Of a DNA stretch of 64,000 nt, positions 1 to 11,249 are shown in pieces (the first letter of the stretch is position 1; every line of letters starts with the position of its first letter). Origin of the DNA: Streptomyces tibetensis (GTDB taxonomy: Bacteria > Actinomycetota > Actinomycetes > Streptomycetales > Streptomycetaceae); the NCBI RefSeq assembly GCF_007655005.1, contig NZ_SZVW01000004.1, forward strand, positions 186,001-250,000, read 5' to 3'. The translations under genes were made by a program, and so were the position numbers. The notes below the pieces were generated by a model. The model saw only the letters and a list, made by a program, of their open reading frames with translations, made no database searches and was not told the DNA's origin.

Positions 1-1
1 T

Positions 2-502
2 CCCCATGGCCCTGCGGGCGTGGGGAAAGCGAGACACCGGATGCGTACGCAGTTGCGCGGAGGTGGGGTCGCGGAATCGGTCATCGACGACGCCGTACTG
101 ATCCTTTCCGAGCTCTTGAGCAACGCCTGCAAGCACGGCAGACCTCTGGGCGATGCCCTGTCCGGCGATGGTGACGTCCGTGCCGCGTGGCGCGTGGAGC
201 CGGCCGGCCGGCTCGTCGTGGAGGTCACGGACGGCGGCGGCCCGACCCGCCCCGCCCCCGCGACCCCGTCGGTCACGGCGCACGGCGGCCGCGGGCTGAA
301 CATCATCACCGCCCTCGCCGACGACTGGGGCGTGCGGGACGACATCCGCGGCGAGGTCACCGTGTGGGTCATCGTCCACGACGACGTGCACGATCCGGAC
401 GCCGGCCACCGCCGCGACGACTTCGCGACGCGCGTCGCCGCCCCCGCGGTCTCCCAGATACCCGGGTTGGACTTCGCGGACGCCTTCGAGGACATGGACT
501 GA
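2..502 (+). CDS. ATP-binding protein, RsbW-like anti-sigma/HATPase fold (5' end outside window)
   Basis: The reading frame is open back to the left edge, so the true start probably lies upstream; a GTG at 20 is the first internal candidate. The visible protein is a single GHKL/HATPase_c domain: an N-box-like helix (LILSELLSNACKHG), a G1-like VTDGGGP, and a G2-like HGGRGLNIITALADDWG. Streptomyces has many such stand-alone ATPases related to RsbW/SpoIIAB, which bind sigma factors or anti-anti-sigma factors; the partner cannot be told from sequence. No dimerisation/histidine-phosphorylation domain is visible. The last ~45 residues are acidic and unlike the domain core. A second protein of this kind is encoded at 10541-11005. 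Confidence 0.75.
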   Translation, partial: PHGPAGVGKARHRMRTQLRGGGVAESVIDDAVLILSELLSNACKHGRPLGDALSGDGDVRAAWRVEPAGRLVVEVTDGGGPTRPAPATPSVTAHGGRGLNIITALADDWGVRDDIRGEVTVWVIVHDDVHDPDAGHRRDDFATRVAAPAVSQIPGLDFADAFEDMD

Positions 503-541
503 GACCGAGGGACCGGGCGTGTACGCCGCGCGGGTCGGGTG

Positions 542-550
542 TTGTCCACA
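542..550 (+). other. single perfect DnaA box (TTGTCCACA)
   Basis: A perfect match to the Streptomyces-preferred 9-mer TTGTCCACA lies in the intergenic space between the ATPase gene and the SEC-C gene. It stands alone here, unlike the clusters near 18.6, 27.6 and 62.6 kb, so function is uncertain. Confidence 0.5.
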
Positions 551-624
551 GGACCCCATGACCCGGGGCACGAACGGCTAGGCTCGCGATCGTACGAGAC
601 GAGCCGTAACCGGGAGACCCATCG

Positions 625-1614
625 ATGGCCAAGAAGCGACCCCAGACGAAGGCCAAGCGCCCGCAGACCACGGGCGGGGCCCGCACCGCTGGTGCCGAGG
701 GAGACGTTCCGGTCGTCGGCGCTCGTGAGCCCTGCCCCTGCGGCAGCGGCCGCCGCTACAAGGCCTGTCACGGCCGGGCCGCCTCGCACGCCGCGACCGA
801 GCTGGTGCACCGCCCCTTCGAGGGCCTGCCCGGCGAGTGCGACTGGGTGGCCCTGCGCGAGCTGGTCCCGGCGGCCACGGTCGAGCTGCCCCTCAAGGAC
901 GGCCTGCCCGAGGGCGTCCCGGCGGTCACCCTGGCCACGGTCCTCCCCATGGCCTGGCCGGCTCTGCGCCGCGACGACGGCTCGGTCCTGCTCGGCCTGC
1001 AGAACGACACCTCGTCCGGCGACATCAGCCGCGACCTCGCCGACACCCTGCAGCGCGCACTGGAGGCCGAGCCCGGCACGCCCGTCCAGGGCCGCCGTGC
1101 CCCGGCCGACAGTCCGCGGCTGCAGGATCTGCTCGACCCCGAGGGCGCCTTCGAGCCAGAAGTGCACAGCGGCTTCGAGTTCTGGGTGCCGGACCCGGAG
1201 AACGCCACGCCTGACGTGACCGCCTCCCTGGAGCGGGCCAACGCCGCGGCCATCCCGACCGTCAAGCTCCAGGGCGTGGACGCCGCCTACTGGTGCGAGA
1301 CGCCGGAGAAGAACCATCTGCGGTGGGTCATGCCGCACGCCGAGGAGCAGCTTCTGGACGCCCTCGCCCGGCTGCACGCCGCGGGCCGTTCCAGCCTCGG
1401 CGAGGGCACCCGCCTGGTGGGTTCCTTCCGCGCCCACGGGCTCACGGTGCCGGTGTGGGACCTGCCCAGCGGGGTCACCGCCGAGGACGTGGAGAAGCCC
1501 GCGGCGGAGTTCGCCGAGCGCCTCGCCGCCGCACTGGCGACGGACGCGCCGCTCACCGCGGACGAGCGCCGCGCCCGCGGCGGCCTCACCAACCGGCAGG
1601 TCACGCTCAGCTGA
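625..1614 (+). CDS. DUF5926 family protein with N-terminal SEC-C zinc motif
   Basis: A 329-residue soluble protein starting at ATG 625 with GGGAGA about 8 bases upstream. After a basic tail (KKRPQTKAKRPQ) comes a SEC-C motif, EPCPCGSGRRYKACHG, near residues 35-50; this Cys-rich zinc element is found at the C terminus of SecA and in many otherwise unrelated proteins. The remaining ~270 residues match what I recall as the actinobacterial DUF5926 family, of unknown function. It has no signal peptide or membrane segment. A strong hairpin terminator follows at 1766-1803. Automated annotation often calls such proteins SecA-like on the zinc motif alone; the motor domains are absent. Confidence 0.8.
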   Translation: MAKKRPQTKAKRPQTTGGARTAGAEGDVPVVGAREPCPCGSGRRYKACHGRAASHAATELVHRPFEGLPGECDWVALRELVPAATVELPLKDGLPEGVPAVTLATVLPMAWPALRRDDGSVLLGLQNDTSSGDISRDLADTLQRALEAEPGTPVQGRRAPADSPRLQDLLDPEGAFEPEVHSGFEFWVPDPENATPDVTASLERANAAAIPTVKLQGVDAAYWCETPEKNHLRWVMPHAEEQLLDALARLHAAGRSSLGEGTRLVGSFRAHGLTVPVWDLPSGVTAEDVEKPAAEFAERLAAALATDAPLTADERRARGGLTNRQVTLS

Positions 1615-1765
1615 CCCCGCCCGGGCGTCCGGTCGGCCGGTCCACCGGCCGACCCGCTTCCGGCACCCCGTCAGGCCCCAACTCCCGTCGGAGACAAGCC
1701 AGTCGGTGACTGGAAAGGCGAGTTCGAATTTGCGAACCGCCAATCTCTTGTTACCGTTCCTGTAG

Positions 1766-1803
1766 CCCGGTTGCTGGTGCATCCCCCGTCGCCAGCAACC
1801 GGG
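1766..1803. terminator. 12-bp inverted repeat, probable bidirectional terminator
   Basis: CCCGGTTGCTGG (1766-1777) and CCAGCAACCGGG (1792-1803) are perfect inverted copies with a 14-base loop. They sit between the convergent genes ending at 1614 (+) and 1866 (-). A short T-containing stretch (TCTTTGCGTCT) follows on the plus strand. Confidence 0.7.
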
Positions 1804-1865
1804 TCTTTGCGTCTCCGCCTCCGTTCACGGAACGCAGCGGCCCCTCAACTACCGGGATTCGCAGG

Positions 1866-2537
1866 CTAGTTGCTTCCCGAGCGCAGCAGCAGCGGTCCCT
1901 GACCGCCCCGCTCGGCGAACTCCGCGACGGCCGTGTACGCCGCCGGATTCCCGCGTGCGGGCTCCCGGGGCGTCTCGCACGTCCCGGGCTCGTCCTCCGC
2001 CTCCAGGGCACACGTCATCCGCACCGTGCGGTCGCCCGGACCCATCAGGCTCAGTGCGGCGTCCAGCGCCTCGCCCGTCGTATTGCGGTAGTAGGTACGC
2101 GCCCAGGTCTCCACACCCTGCGTCACCACACAGGTCTGCGCCTCGACGCCCTCGGGTGAGGAGAGTTCGGGACCGCAGCGCACGGCGGTCGACAGGCCCT
2201 GGCCGAGCGCTTCACGACCGGACGCGTCGGCGGACGACGCCCCGGGTGCTTTGCCGTCGGCACCTGAGGATGGCCGTACGGCAGCGGAACCCGACGAGCG
2301 GGAGTGGGCACCGGAACCGGACGTACGGGAGCCGGAACCGGACGAGGCGGCGCCGGAATCGGACGTGCGGGCGCCCGCGCCCACCGAAACCGCAGCCCTT
2401 GTCCCCGCCGACATCACCGGTCCCGCGGACGCCACCGCCAGCGGCAGTGCGATCGCGCATGTCGCCACGACGCCCGCGAGGGCGAGCAGCCTGATCTTTC
2501 GAGGTTCCCGGGAGCGGCCCCGGGCGTGACGCCGCAT
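1866..2537 (-). CDS. putative secreted protein with Ser/Gly-rich linker
   Basis: A 223-residue protein starting at ATG 2537. The N terminus is strongly basic (MRRHARGRSREPRK) followed by a hydrophobic stretch (LLALAGVVATCAIALPLAVASA), giving a signal peptide or N-terminal anchor of about 40 residues. Residues ~45-100 are low-complexity Ser/Gly/Ala, like a surface linker. The C-terminal ~110 residues contain four cysteines (CGPEL, TCVVT, TCALE, TCETP), which could form disulphides outside the cell. I do not recognise the family. Confidence 0.6.
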   Translation of the reverse strand: MRRHARGRSREPRKIRLLALAGVVATCAIALPLAVASAGPVMSAGTRAAVSVGAGARTSDSGAASSGSGSRTSGSGAHSRSSGSAAVRPSSGADGKAPGASSADASGREALGQGLSTAVRCGPELSSPEGVEAQTCVVTQGVETWARTYYRNTTGEALDAALSLMGPGDRTVRMTCALEAEDEPGTCETPREPARGNPAAYTAVAEFAERGGQGPLLLRSGSN

Positions 2538-2592
2538 GGTTCCGGAACTTAACGCGCCGGGGCGGGCCCAGGGCTCAACGCGCCCGACAGCC

Positions 2593-3258
2593 CTAGAACT
2601 CGGGCGCGCTCACACCCGTACGAGTGAGGGCTTCGACCACGGCGTCCACCACGGCCTCGACATCGGGCACCCACGGCGAGGCCGAGCCGGGCAGCGGCGC
2701 GCGCTCCCAGCGGATCTCGCCCTGGCCCGTCTCGGAGGGCGGCAGCGCCAGGTAGCCGCCCTCGCCGTGGAAGCGGAGCGAGCCGGGCACGAAGTCCTTG
2801 GCGTAGAGCAGCTCACCGAGCTGCTCCATGGAGTACGGCTTGACGAGGATCGCCCAGCGGGCGGGGGAAGCGACGACCGGGCCGAGCCGCATGCCCGTCT
2901 GGTCGAGCGCCTTGAGGGCGCGGGCCGCCGGCAGGGCCGGCAGCGAGACCGCGCAGGGCGCGTGACCGCCGGTGGCCAGCACGATCGGCGCCGTCGGCCG
3001 GTTGCCCCACCACCAGCGCACCATGCGTCCGTCGGTGGTGGCCGCGAGGAGGCCGGGGTCGAAGGGGTGCGCGCCGGGCACCGTGCAGTCGGGGTCGGGG
3101 CAGCTGCAGCGGGAGTGCCCCTGCGGGTCCGCCGCCACGCCCGGGAGTACGGGCCACTGCCACTGCGTCGCGTAGGTCAGGGCCGCGTCGATCAGCTCAG
3201 GCTTCCCGTCGCTGCGCTGAGACAAGAGCCTGCGTCGCCTTCCGAGGATCTCGCGCAT
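2593..3258 (-). CDS. prim-pol N-terminal domain-like protein, catalytic Asp pair not evident
   Basis: A 221-residue protein starting at ATG 3258, preceded by AAAGGAA. It resembles the N-terminal bifunctional DNA primase/polymerase family (AEP fold) of phages and plasmids: an opening helix with YATQWQWPVLPG, then a Cys motif CSCPDPDCTVPGAHP typical of that family, then WWWGNRPTAPIVLATGG. In active members the next element carries a DxD metal pair (as in VLDVD); here the position reads CAVSLPALPA with no acidic pair. It has no helicase domain, unlike phage versions. A non-catalytic regulatory role is an inference. It is divergently placed from the phosphatase-like gene at 3762, across a 500-bp gap. 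Confidence 0.7.
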   Translation of the reverse strand: MREILGRRRRLLSQRSDGKPELIDAALTYATQWQWPVLPGVAADPQGHSRCSCPDPDCTVPGAHPFDPGLLAATTDGRMVRWWWGNRPTAPIVLATGGHAPCAVSLPALPAARALKALDQTGMRLGPVVASPARWAILVKPYSMEQLGELLYAKDFVPGSLRFHGEGGYLALPPSETGQGEIRWERAPLPGSASPWVPDVEAVVDAVVEALTRTGVSAPEF

Positions 3259-3761
3259 GAGCGCTCGTTCCTTTCCGTTGCACGCCTGGCAACACCGTGG
3301 TCCACATCACATCATGTGTCGATCACTTCACTGTGCGTACCTGTTGGCGCATCACACCCCTGCTTGAAGCAAGGGGAACCCCTATGGGTCGAGCTTGGGC
3401 TGCCTCCGCGGCTGTCCCGCCCATACTGCGTCTGTCGAAAGCACGGGCGTGGCGTAGGGGTGGCGAAGTATGGCGTTTGCCGTCGCGCGTATTTCTCTCC
3501 GCCTCCGCCACGGGAGGATGGGGCACGGTCGTCGGTGGATAGGACGCCCGGTTCCGTCACCAGGTTCCGGGTGGTTCCCAACCACCCCTGGCCTTCACCG
3601 AGTACGTACCCATCACGACCGTTGTGACGCTCCGTCGAGCAAGCCCAGTCGACCGCAATAAGCCGTCCCCTGAGGCAGTTTTAAGCCAACTTTGCATTTC
3701 CGCAAGGGGAAGGAGAGTTGTTCCCTCGCACCTCACGGACACCAGGAATTCCGGCAGGACA
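3259..3761. other. 503-bp divergent intergenic region
   Basis: This region separates the minus-strand prim-pol-like gene from the plus-strand phosphatase-like gene. Short reading frames here on both strands lack family-like composition. It should hold both promoters; I could not assign -35/-10 boxes confidently. The clear structure is a GGGTGGTT-CCC-AACCACCC hairpin at 3569-3587. A purine-rich stretch (AAGGGGAAGGAGAG, about 3703-3716) lies 45 bases before the phosphatase start. Confidence 0.5.
3569..3587. other. perfect 8-bp hairpin with 3-base loop
   Basis: GGGTGGTT and AACCACCC flank CCC. It lies 175 bases upstream of the phosphatase-like gene, so it could be a leader hairpin or a terminator-like element. 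It has no T-run. Confidence 0.4.
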
Positions 3762-5276
3762 ATGCTGGACATCTCCTCACGAGTGCGTGTACATGTGGAG
3801 ACACTGCTAGCGACGCAGAATGACATGGGGGTTTGCGATGCTTTTGAGCAGTACGTACCGGTTGGAAGGCCGGACGCCATGAACGCTCCGCACCCTCCGA
3901 AAGTGGCCGGAATCGATTCAACGGTTCCGGCACCCGCACACACTGTCGCGCCCGTGACGGCGGGCTCGTCCCCGGCCGTACCCGCGAACCCCCCGGCCCC
4001 CGCCGGAGCCGTGCTCCAGGACCGCCTCGCCGGCTGGGTCTCCGACCTCACCACCCTGCACGAGCTCACCGAACGCCTGGCCCGCACCACCACGCTCGAC
4101 GAGGCGCTCCAGGAAGTGCTGCGGGCCGGCGCCGCCCTGGTGGGTGCCCGGCGCGGCCTCGTCGTCATGGAACCCGGCGACGGACTCGGCCCCGACACCA
4201 CCATCGGCCTGGGCCTCGCCCGCGCCGACCTCGGCCACATCGAGACCGTGCCGCGCAGCGCCCTGTCCTACGGCCGGATCCTCGACGGGCTGCCGGGCGG
4301 CGAGGGCGGCATCGCCGATCCCGACCTCTTCGCCCAGGAGGGGCTCGACCCCCGCCACCGCGAGGTCGCGGCCCGCCTCGGCTACGCCGCCAGCTACGCC
4401 CTCCCCCTGACCGCCGACACCGCCGTCCGCCTCGGCGCCGCCGTCTGGCTCTACGACGAGCCCGCCGAGCCGGGCGAGCGACAGCGCCATCTCGCCGGCC
4501 TCTACGTGCGGTACGCAGCCGAGCACCTGGCCCGCCTCCTCGAACTGGAACGCACCCGCACCTCCATGGCCACGATGTCGGACGAACTGCTGCCCGCGCG
4601 GCTGCCCCGGGTCGGCGGCGTCCAGCTCGCGGCCCGGCACCGCACGGGACCGCTCGGCGGAGGCGACTGGTACGACGCGCTGCCGCTGCCCGACGCCGCC
4701 CTCGGTCTCGCCGTCGGATCCGTCACCGGCTCGGGGCCCAGCGCGGTCGCCGCGATGGGGCGGCTGCGGGCGTCGCTGCGCGCGTACGCCGTGATGGAGG
4801 GGGAGGACCCGGTCGCCGTCCTGTCCGACCTGGAGCTGCTGCTGCGGCTGACCGAACCGGCCCGGTCGGCCACCGCACTGTTCGGCTACTGCGAACCGGC
4901 CGCGCGCAAGATCACGCTGGCCGGTGCCGGGCACAGCCCGCCGCTGCTGATCGGGCAGCGTCGCACCGAGTTCGTCGAGACCTCCGTCTCCGCCCCGCTG
5001 GGCATGCTCGCCTGTTGGGAGGCGCCCAGCGTGGAGATCCTCGCCGAGCCCGGAGAGACGGTTCTGCTCTACACCGACGGGCTGCTGCACCGCACCGGCG
5101 AGGGCACCGACCGCGCCTTCGCCCGGCTGCACGCGGCGGCGGCCTCGGTGCCGCGTGCCCTGCGCGGTGATCCCGGCGCGATCGCCGACCACGTGCTGCG
5201 GAGCGTGCTGCCGGACGGCCTGGACGCGGCCGACGGTGCGGAGGACGTCGTCCTGCTGGCGGTCCGGTTCGAGTAA
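3762..5276 (+). CDS. GAF + SpoIIE/PP2C-type phosphatase-like protein, likely degenerate
   Basis: A 504-residue protein from ATG 3762. An Ala/Pro-rich stretch at ~45-85 precedes a GAF-like domain (~90-255) and a C-terminal SpoIIE/PP2C domain (~270-504). In active family members the motif after GGDWYDA reads like GDVxGHG, where the Asp binds the catalytic metal. Here GGDWYDALPLP is kept but the next motif is VGSVTGSG, so the Asp and His are both Ser. The later LLYTDGLLHRTG motif is kept, and the terminal DD pair is ED (AEDVVLL). Known relatives dephosphorylate anti-anti-sigma factors; this one may only bind them. An earlier in-frame GTG/ATG start would add atypical sequence and has no good ribosome site. 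Confidence 0.8.
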   Translation: MLDISSRVRVHVETLLATQNDMGVCDAFEQYVPVGRPDAMNAPHPPKVAGIDSTVPAPAHTVAPVTAGSSPAVPANPPAPAGAVLQDRLAGWVSDLTTLHELTERLARTTTLDEALQEVLRAGAALVGARRGLVVMEPGDGLGPDTTIGLGLARADLGHIETVPRSALSYGRILDGLPGGEGGIADPDLFAQEGLDPRHREVAARLGYAASYALPLTADTAVRLGAAVWLYDEPAEPGERQRHLAGLYVRYAAEHLARLLELERTRTSMATMSDELLPARLPRVGGVQLAARHRTGPLGGGDWYDALPLPDAALGLAVGSVTGSGPSAVAAMGRLRASLRAYAVMEGEDPVAVLSDLELLLRLTEPARSATALFGYCEPAARKITLAGAGHSPPLLIGQRRTEFVETSVSAPLGMLACWEAPSVEILAEPGETVLLYTDGLLHRTGEGTDRAFARLHAAAASVPRALRGDPGAIADHVLRSVLPDGLDAADGAEDVVLLAVRFE

Positions 5277-5358
5277 CGCTCCTCGTCATCGCCCTGGGCC
5301 CCCTTCCCCGCCGCCGTACAGTGGACGGTGGTCCAGTGCCGTATCGAGGAGGATGACC

Positions 5359-6816
5359 GTGGCCGAGGAGCTCACACCGGCGACCCCGGACGAGAGCGAA
5401 GAGCCGATCAAGCAGCGGAAGAACGGACTGTACCCGGGCGTGTCCGACGAGCTGGCCGAGAACATGAAGAGCGGCTGGGCCGACACCGAGCTGCGCGACC
5501 TCGAGCCCATCCCCCAGGCCGCCGAGACCGCCGCCCGCCGGGCCGCGCTGTCCGCGCGCTTCCCTGGTGAGCGTCTGGTGATCCCCGCGGGCAACCTGAA
5601 AACCCGCTCGAACGACACCGAGTACGCCTTCCGCGCCTCCGTCGAGTACGCCTACCTCACCGGCAACCAGACGGAGGACGGCGTCCTGGTCCTGGAGCCC
5701 GAGGGCGAGGGCCACGAGGCGACGATCTACCTGCTGCGGCGTTCCGACCGGGAGAACGGCGAGTTCTGGCTGGACGGCCAGGGCGAGCTGTGGGTCGGCC
5801 GCCGGCACTCCCTCACCGAGGCTGGGACGCTGTACGGCATCCCCGCTTCCGACGTGCGCGAGCTGGCCGGCGCCCTGCGCGAGGCCACCGGCCCGGTGCG
5901 GGTCGTGCGCGGGTACGACGCCGGCATCGAGGCCGCCCTGACCGACAAGGTCACCGCCGAGCGCGACGAGGAGCTGCGGGTCTTCCTCTCCGAGGCGCGC
6001 CTGGTCAAGGACGAGTTCGAGATCGGCGAGCTGCAGAAGGCGGTCGACTCGACCGTGCGCGGCTTCGAGGACGTGGTGAAGGTCCTCGACAAGGCCGAGG
6101 CGACCTCCGAGCGGTACATCGAGGGCACGTTCTTCCTCCGTGCCCGCGTCGAGGGCAACGACGTCGGCTACGGCACGATCGCCGCAGCCGGGCCGCACGC
6201 CTGCACGCTGCACTGGGTGCGCAACGACGGAGCCGTGCGCTCGGGCGAGCTGCTGCTGCTGGACGCGGGTGTGGAGACGCACACGTACTACACGGCCGAT
6301 GTCACGCGCACGCTGCCGATCAACGGTCGCTTCAGCGAGACCCAGCGCAAGATCTACGACGCCGTGTACGAGGCCCAGGAAGCGGGGATCGCGGCGGTGA
6401 AGCCGGGCGCGAAGTACCGCGACTTCCACGACGCCGCCCAGCGGGTGCTGGCCGAGCGGCTCGTCGAGTGGGGGCTCGTCGAGGGGCCCGTGGAGCGGGT
6501 GCTGGAGCTGGGGCTGCAGCGGCGCTGGACGCTGCACGGCACCGGGCACATGCTCGGCATGGACGTGCACGACTGCGCGGCCGCGCGGGTCGAGGCGTAC
6601 GTGGACGGTGTCCTGGAGCCGGGGATGTGCCTGACCGTGGAGCCGGGGCTGTACTTCCAGGCCGACGATCTGACCGTGCCGGAGGAGTACCGGGGCATCG
6701 GGGTGCGGATCGAGGACGACATCCTCGTGACGGAGGACGGGAACCGGAATTTGAGTGCGGCGCTGCCTCGCCGGTCGGATGAGGTCGAGGCCTGGATGGC
6801 GTCCGTCAGCAGCTGA
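5359..6816 (+). CDS. pepP: Xaa-Pro aminopeptidase (aminopeptidase P)
   Basis: A 485-residue M24 metallopeptidase that removes an N-terminal residue preceding proline. I chose GTG 5359 because GAGGAGGA (5346-5353) sits about 6 bases upstream; the ATG at 5353 overlaps that site. Residues ~1-60 form a lead helix, ~60-230 the creatinase N-terminal domain, and ~235-480 the pita-bread catalytic domain. Metal ligands are visible: two Asp in LLLLDAGVETHTYYTADVTRT (~300-315), His in HGTGHMLGMDVHD (~395), Glu in TVEPGLY (~430), and Glu in GVRIEDD (~453). It is cytoplasmic and looks intact. Confidence 0.93.
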   Translation: MAEELTPATPDESEEPIKQRKNGLYPGVSDELAENMKSGWADTELRDLEPIPQAAETAARRAALSARFPGERLVIPAGNLKTRSNDTEYAFRASVEYAYLTGNQTEDGVLVLEPEGEGHEATIYLLRRSDRENGEFWLDGQGELWVGRRHSLTEAGTLYGIPASDVRELAGALREATGPVRVVRGYDAGIEAALTDKVTAERDEELRVFLSEARLVKDEFEIGELQKAVDSTVRGFEDVVKVLDKAEATSERYIEGTFFLRARVEGNDVGYGTIAAAGPHACTLHWVRNDGAVRSGELLLLDAGVETHTYYTADVTRTLPINGRFSETQRKIYDAVYEAQEAGIAAVKPGAKYRDFHDAAQRVLAERLVEWGLVEGPVERVLELGLQRRWTLHGTGHMLGMDVHDCAAARVEAYVDGVLEPGMCLTVEPGLYFQADDLTVPEEYRGIGVRIEDDILVTEDGNRNLSAALPRRSDEVEAWMASVSS

Positions 6817-6822
6817 GTGTCG

Positions 6823-6868
6823 TCTGCGGGTGCGTGGGGGCTGGCCGCACAGTTCCCCGCGCCCCTGA
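6823..6868 (+). repeat. interspersed repeat, copy 1
   Basis: This copy contains the GC-rich core CAGTTCCCCGCGCCCC preceded by GGGTGCGTGGGGGCTGGCCG. The inverted partner at 7278-7328 matches over about 40 bases with scattered differences. Such GGGGCGCGGGGAACTG elements are common in Streptomyces intergenic regions. Confidence 0.6.
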
Positions 6869-7277
6869 GGGCGTCCAGGAACAGTGCCCCAGCAGGCCGA
6901 GCGTCCACCGGGCGCCCCGGTGGACGCCGCCCGCCGCCACCGTGGGTTCCGTGGAGCGGCCGATCGCGCCCGGGTCCGTGCGGAGGCGGGCGCTGGGCTC
7001 GCTCGTGCGGCGGGCCGGGGCGGTCATCGCCGTGAGGCCGGGGAGCAGGGCTCGGGCAGGCCAGCGCAGGGCGCTGTGGTCCCGGGCTGTGCGCTCCCGC
7101 GGATCGGGAAGACCCGGCTTGGGCCAGCTGACCGACCAGTGCGTCGACGGCGGCCTGCGCGAGTGCCTCGTCCTCACAGCCGTTGTCGTACTGCGTTCCC
7201 GTCATGGGCCGGGAATGTAGAGGCGCCACACCCATGAGACGGGTGGCGGCCACCTGTGAGCGCCTTGGGTACCGCGC

Positions 7278-7328
7278 CTCAATGGGGCGCGGGGAACTGC
7301 GCGACCAGCCACGCACAACCCGCGCCCG
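7278..7328 (-). repeat. interspersed repeat, copy 2 (inverted)
   Basis: This is the inverted copy of the 6823-6868 element: GGGGCGCGGGGAACTGCGCG followed by ACCAGCCACGCACAACCCG. It ends about 150 bases upstream of the glycyl-tRNA synthetase start. Confidence 0.6.
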
Positions 7329-7474
7329 CCCACGGCGAACCCGTGGCACCCACCCCAGCGGCCCTTCCCAGGCCGCGTCCGACCGGTCGGTCAAGAAACA
7401 GCAGGTCAGCGCCAGTTGACGTGTGAGATCATGGCCGACCTTGCCGGTCCGACTCGGGGAACAGGCGCATCATC

Positions 7475-10468
<2,994 letters not shown>

Positions 10469-10488
10469 GGCTGCCGATCACAAGAGGT

Positions 10489-10502
10489 GTTTCACGTGAA
10501 AC
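10489..10502. other. parS (ParB-binding site), perfect
   Basis: Perfect palindrome GTTTCACGTGAAAC, 20 bp before a second identical copy (10509-10522), between convergent genes. ParB binds such sites near the Streptomyces origin to form the segregation complex. Confidence 0.9.
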
Positions 10503-10508
10503 GCGACT

Positions 10509-10522
10509 GTTTCACGTGAAAC
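10509..10522. other. parS (ParB-binding site), perfect, second of a pair
   Basis: Perfect GTTTCACGTGAAAC, start-to-start distance 20 bp from the 10489 copy, which puts both on nearly the same DNA face. Located just before the stop of the minus-strand ATPase gene. Confidence 0.9.
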
Positions 10523-10540
10523 GCCGCCCCGCCGGGGAGG

Positions 10541-11005
10541 TCAGACCGCCATCAGCGGGGCGTCGGAACGCCACTTCAGGACCTTGTCGAAGCTCACCAC
10601 GGCGCCACCCCGGCCGGGCTTGTTGCCGATGTGAACGTGGTCGGCGAGCTCCTCGATGAGACACAGCCCCCTGCCGTTCTCCGCGTCGGAGTGCGCGGGG
10701 CGGATCGGCGGGCGGGACAGGCCGGCGGAGGCCGCGGGGAAGCCCGGGCCCGCGTCGGCGACCTCGATCCGGCACTTCTCGCCGTCGAGGTACGCGGTGA
10801 CCCGGTACGCCTCCGAGCCGGGGCCGCGCCCTGTGTCCCCGCCGTGCTCCACGGCGTTCGCGCACGCCTCGCTGAGGGCGACGGAGAGGTCGTAGGAGAT
10901 GTCGGGGTCGACGCCCGCGGTCTCCATCGTGCCGATCAGGAGGCGGCGGGCGAGCGGCACGCTCGCAGCTTCGCGCCGCAGATGGAGTGACCACCAGATG
11001 CTCAT
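10541..11005 (-). CDS. ATP-binding protein, RsbW-like anti-sigma/HATPase fold
   Basis: A 154-residue single-domain GHKL ATPase starting at ATG 11005, with GGAGGCTGGAG upstream. Motifs: N-box DLSVALSEACANAVEHG (~40-56), G1 VADAGPGFP (~84), G2 ENGRGLCLIEELADHV (~110-125). Such proteins bind sigma factors or SpoIIAA-like antagonists. No partner gene is adjacent; the convergent glyS gene lies on one side and the membrane protein gene of the copper locus is divergent on the other. It is distinct in sequence from the partial ATPase at the left edge. Confidence 0.85.
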   Translation of the reverse strand: MSIWWSLHLRREAASVPLARRLLIGTMETAGVDPDISYDLSVALSEACANAVEHGGDTGRGPGSEAYRVTAYLDGEKCRIEVADAGPGFPAASAGLSRPPIRPAHSDAENGRGLCLIEELADHVHIGNKPGRGGAVVSFDKVLKWRSDAPLMAV

Positions 11006-11249
11006 GCTCCAGCCTCCTGGCTGCGGCTCGACATACCGTTACGTATTGCCCCGAGTCCCCCTGTGTAAGCGTGAAGTTGACGTGACGCCGCCCATACGGC
11101 GGATGCGCGCTGGTCCTGATCGGTGTATGTGGGGGAAGGTATCGGCACATCCAGGGGCGCCCGGGGCCAGAGCATGACGTTCCGGTCGTACGGCATCTTG
11201 TGGACCTGCCGCACGAGGCCTGCAAGGCCAGTGCGATGATGAGCCCGCC

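Larger units (their letters stand above)
6817..7474. other. 658-bp region bounded by inverted interspersed repeats; possible gene remnant
   Basis: Two copies of a Streptomyces-type interspersed motif (core CAGTTCCCCGCGCCCC) lie in opposite orientation at 6823-6868 and 7278-7328. Between them, on the minus strand from ATG 7205, reads MTGTQYDNGCEDEALAQAAV followed by DALVGQLAQAG, which looks protein-like. It then becomes Pro/Arg-rich, while a second frame carries more plausible sequence, as if shifted. No ribosome site precedes it. A decayed small gene is possible. TTGACG at 7417-7422 may belong to the glyS promoter. Confidence 0.35.

Noticed and set aside
1714..1742. tRNA-like GTTCGAA stretch
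   Set aside because: It is a local inverted repeat (GGCGAGTTCG/CGAACCGCC) without acceptor, D or anticodon arms.
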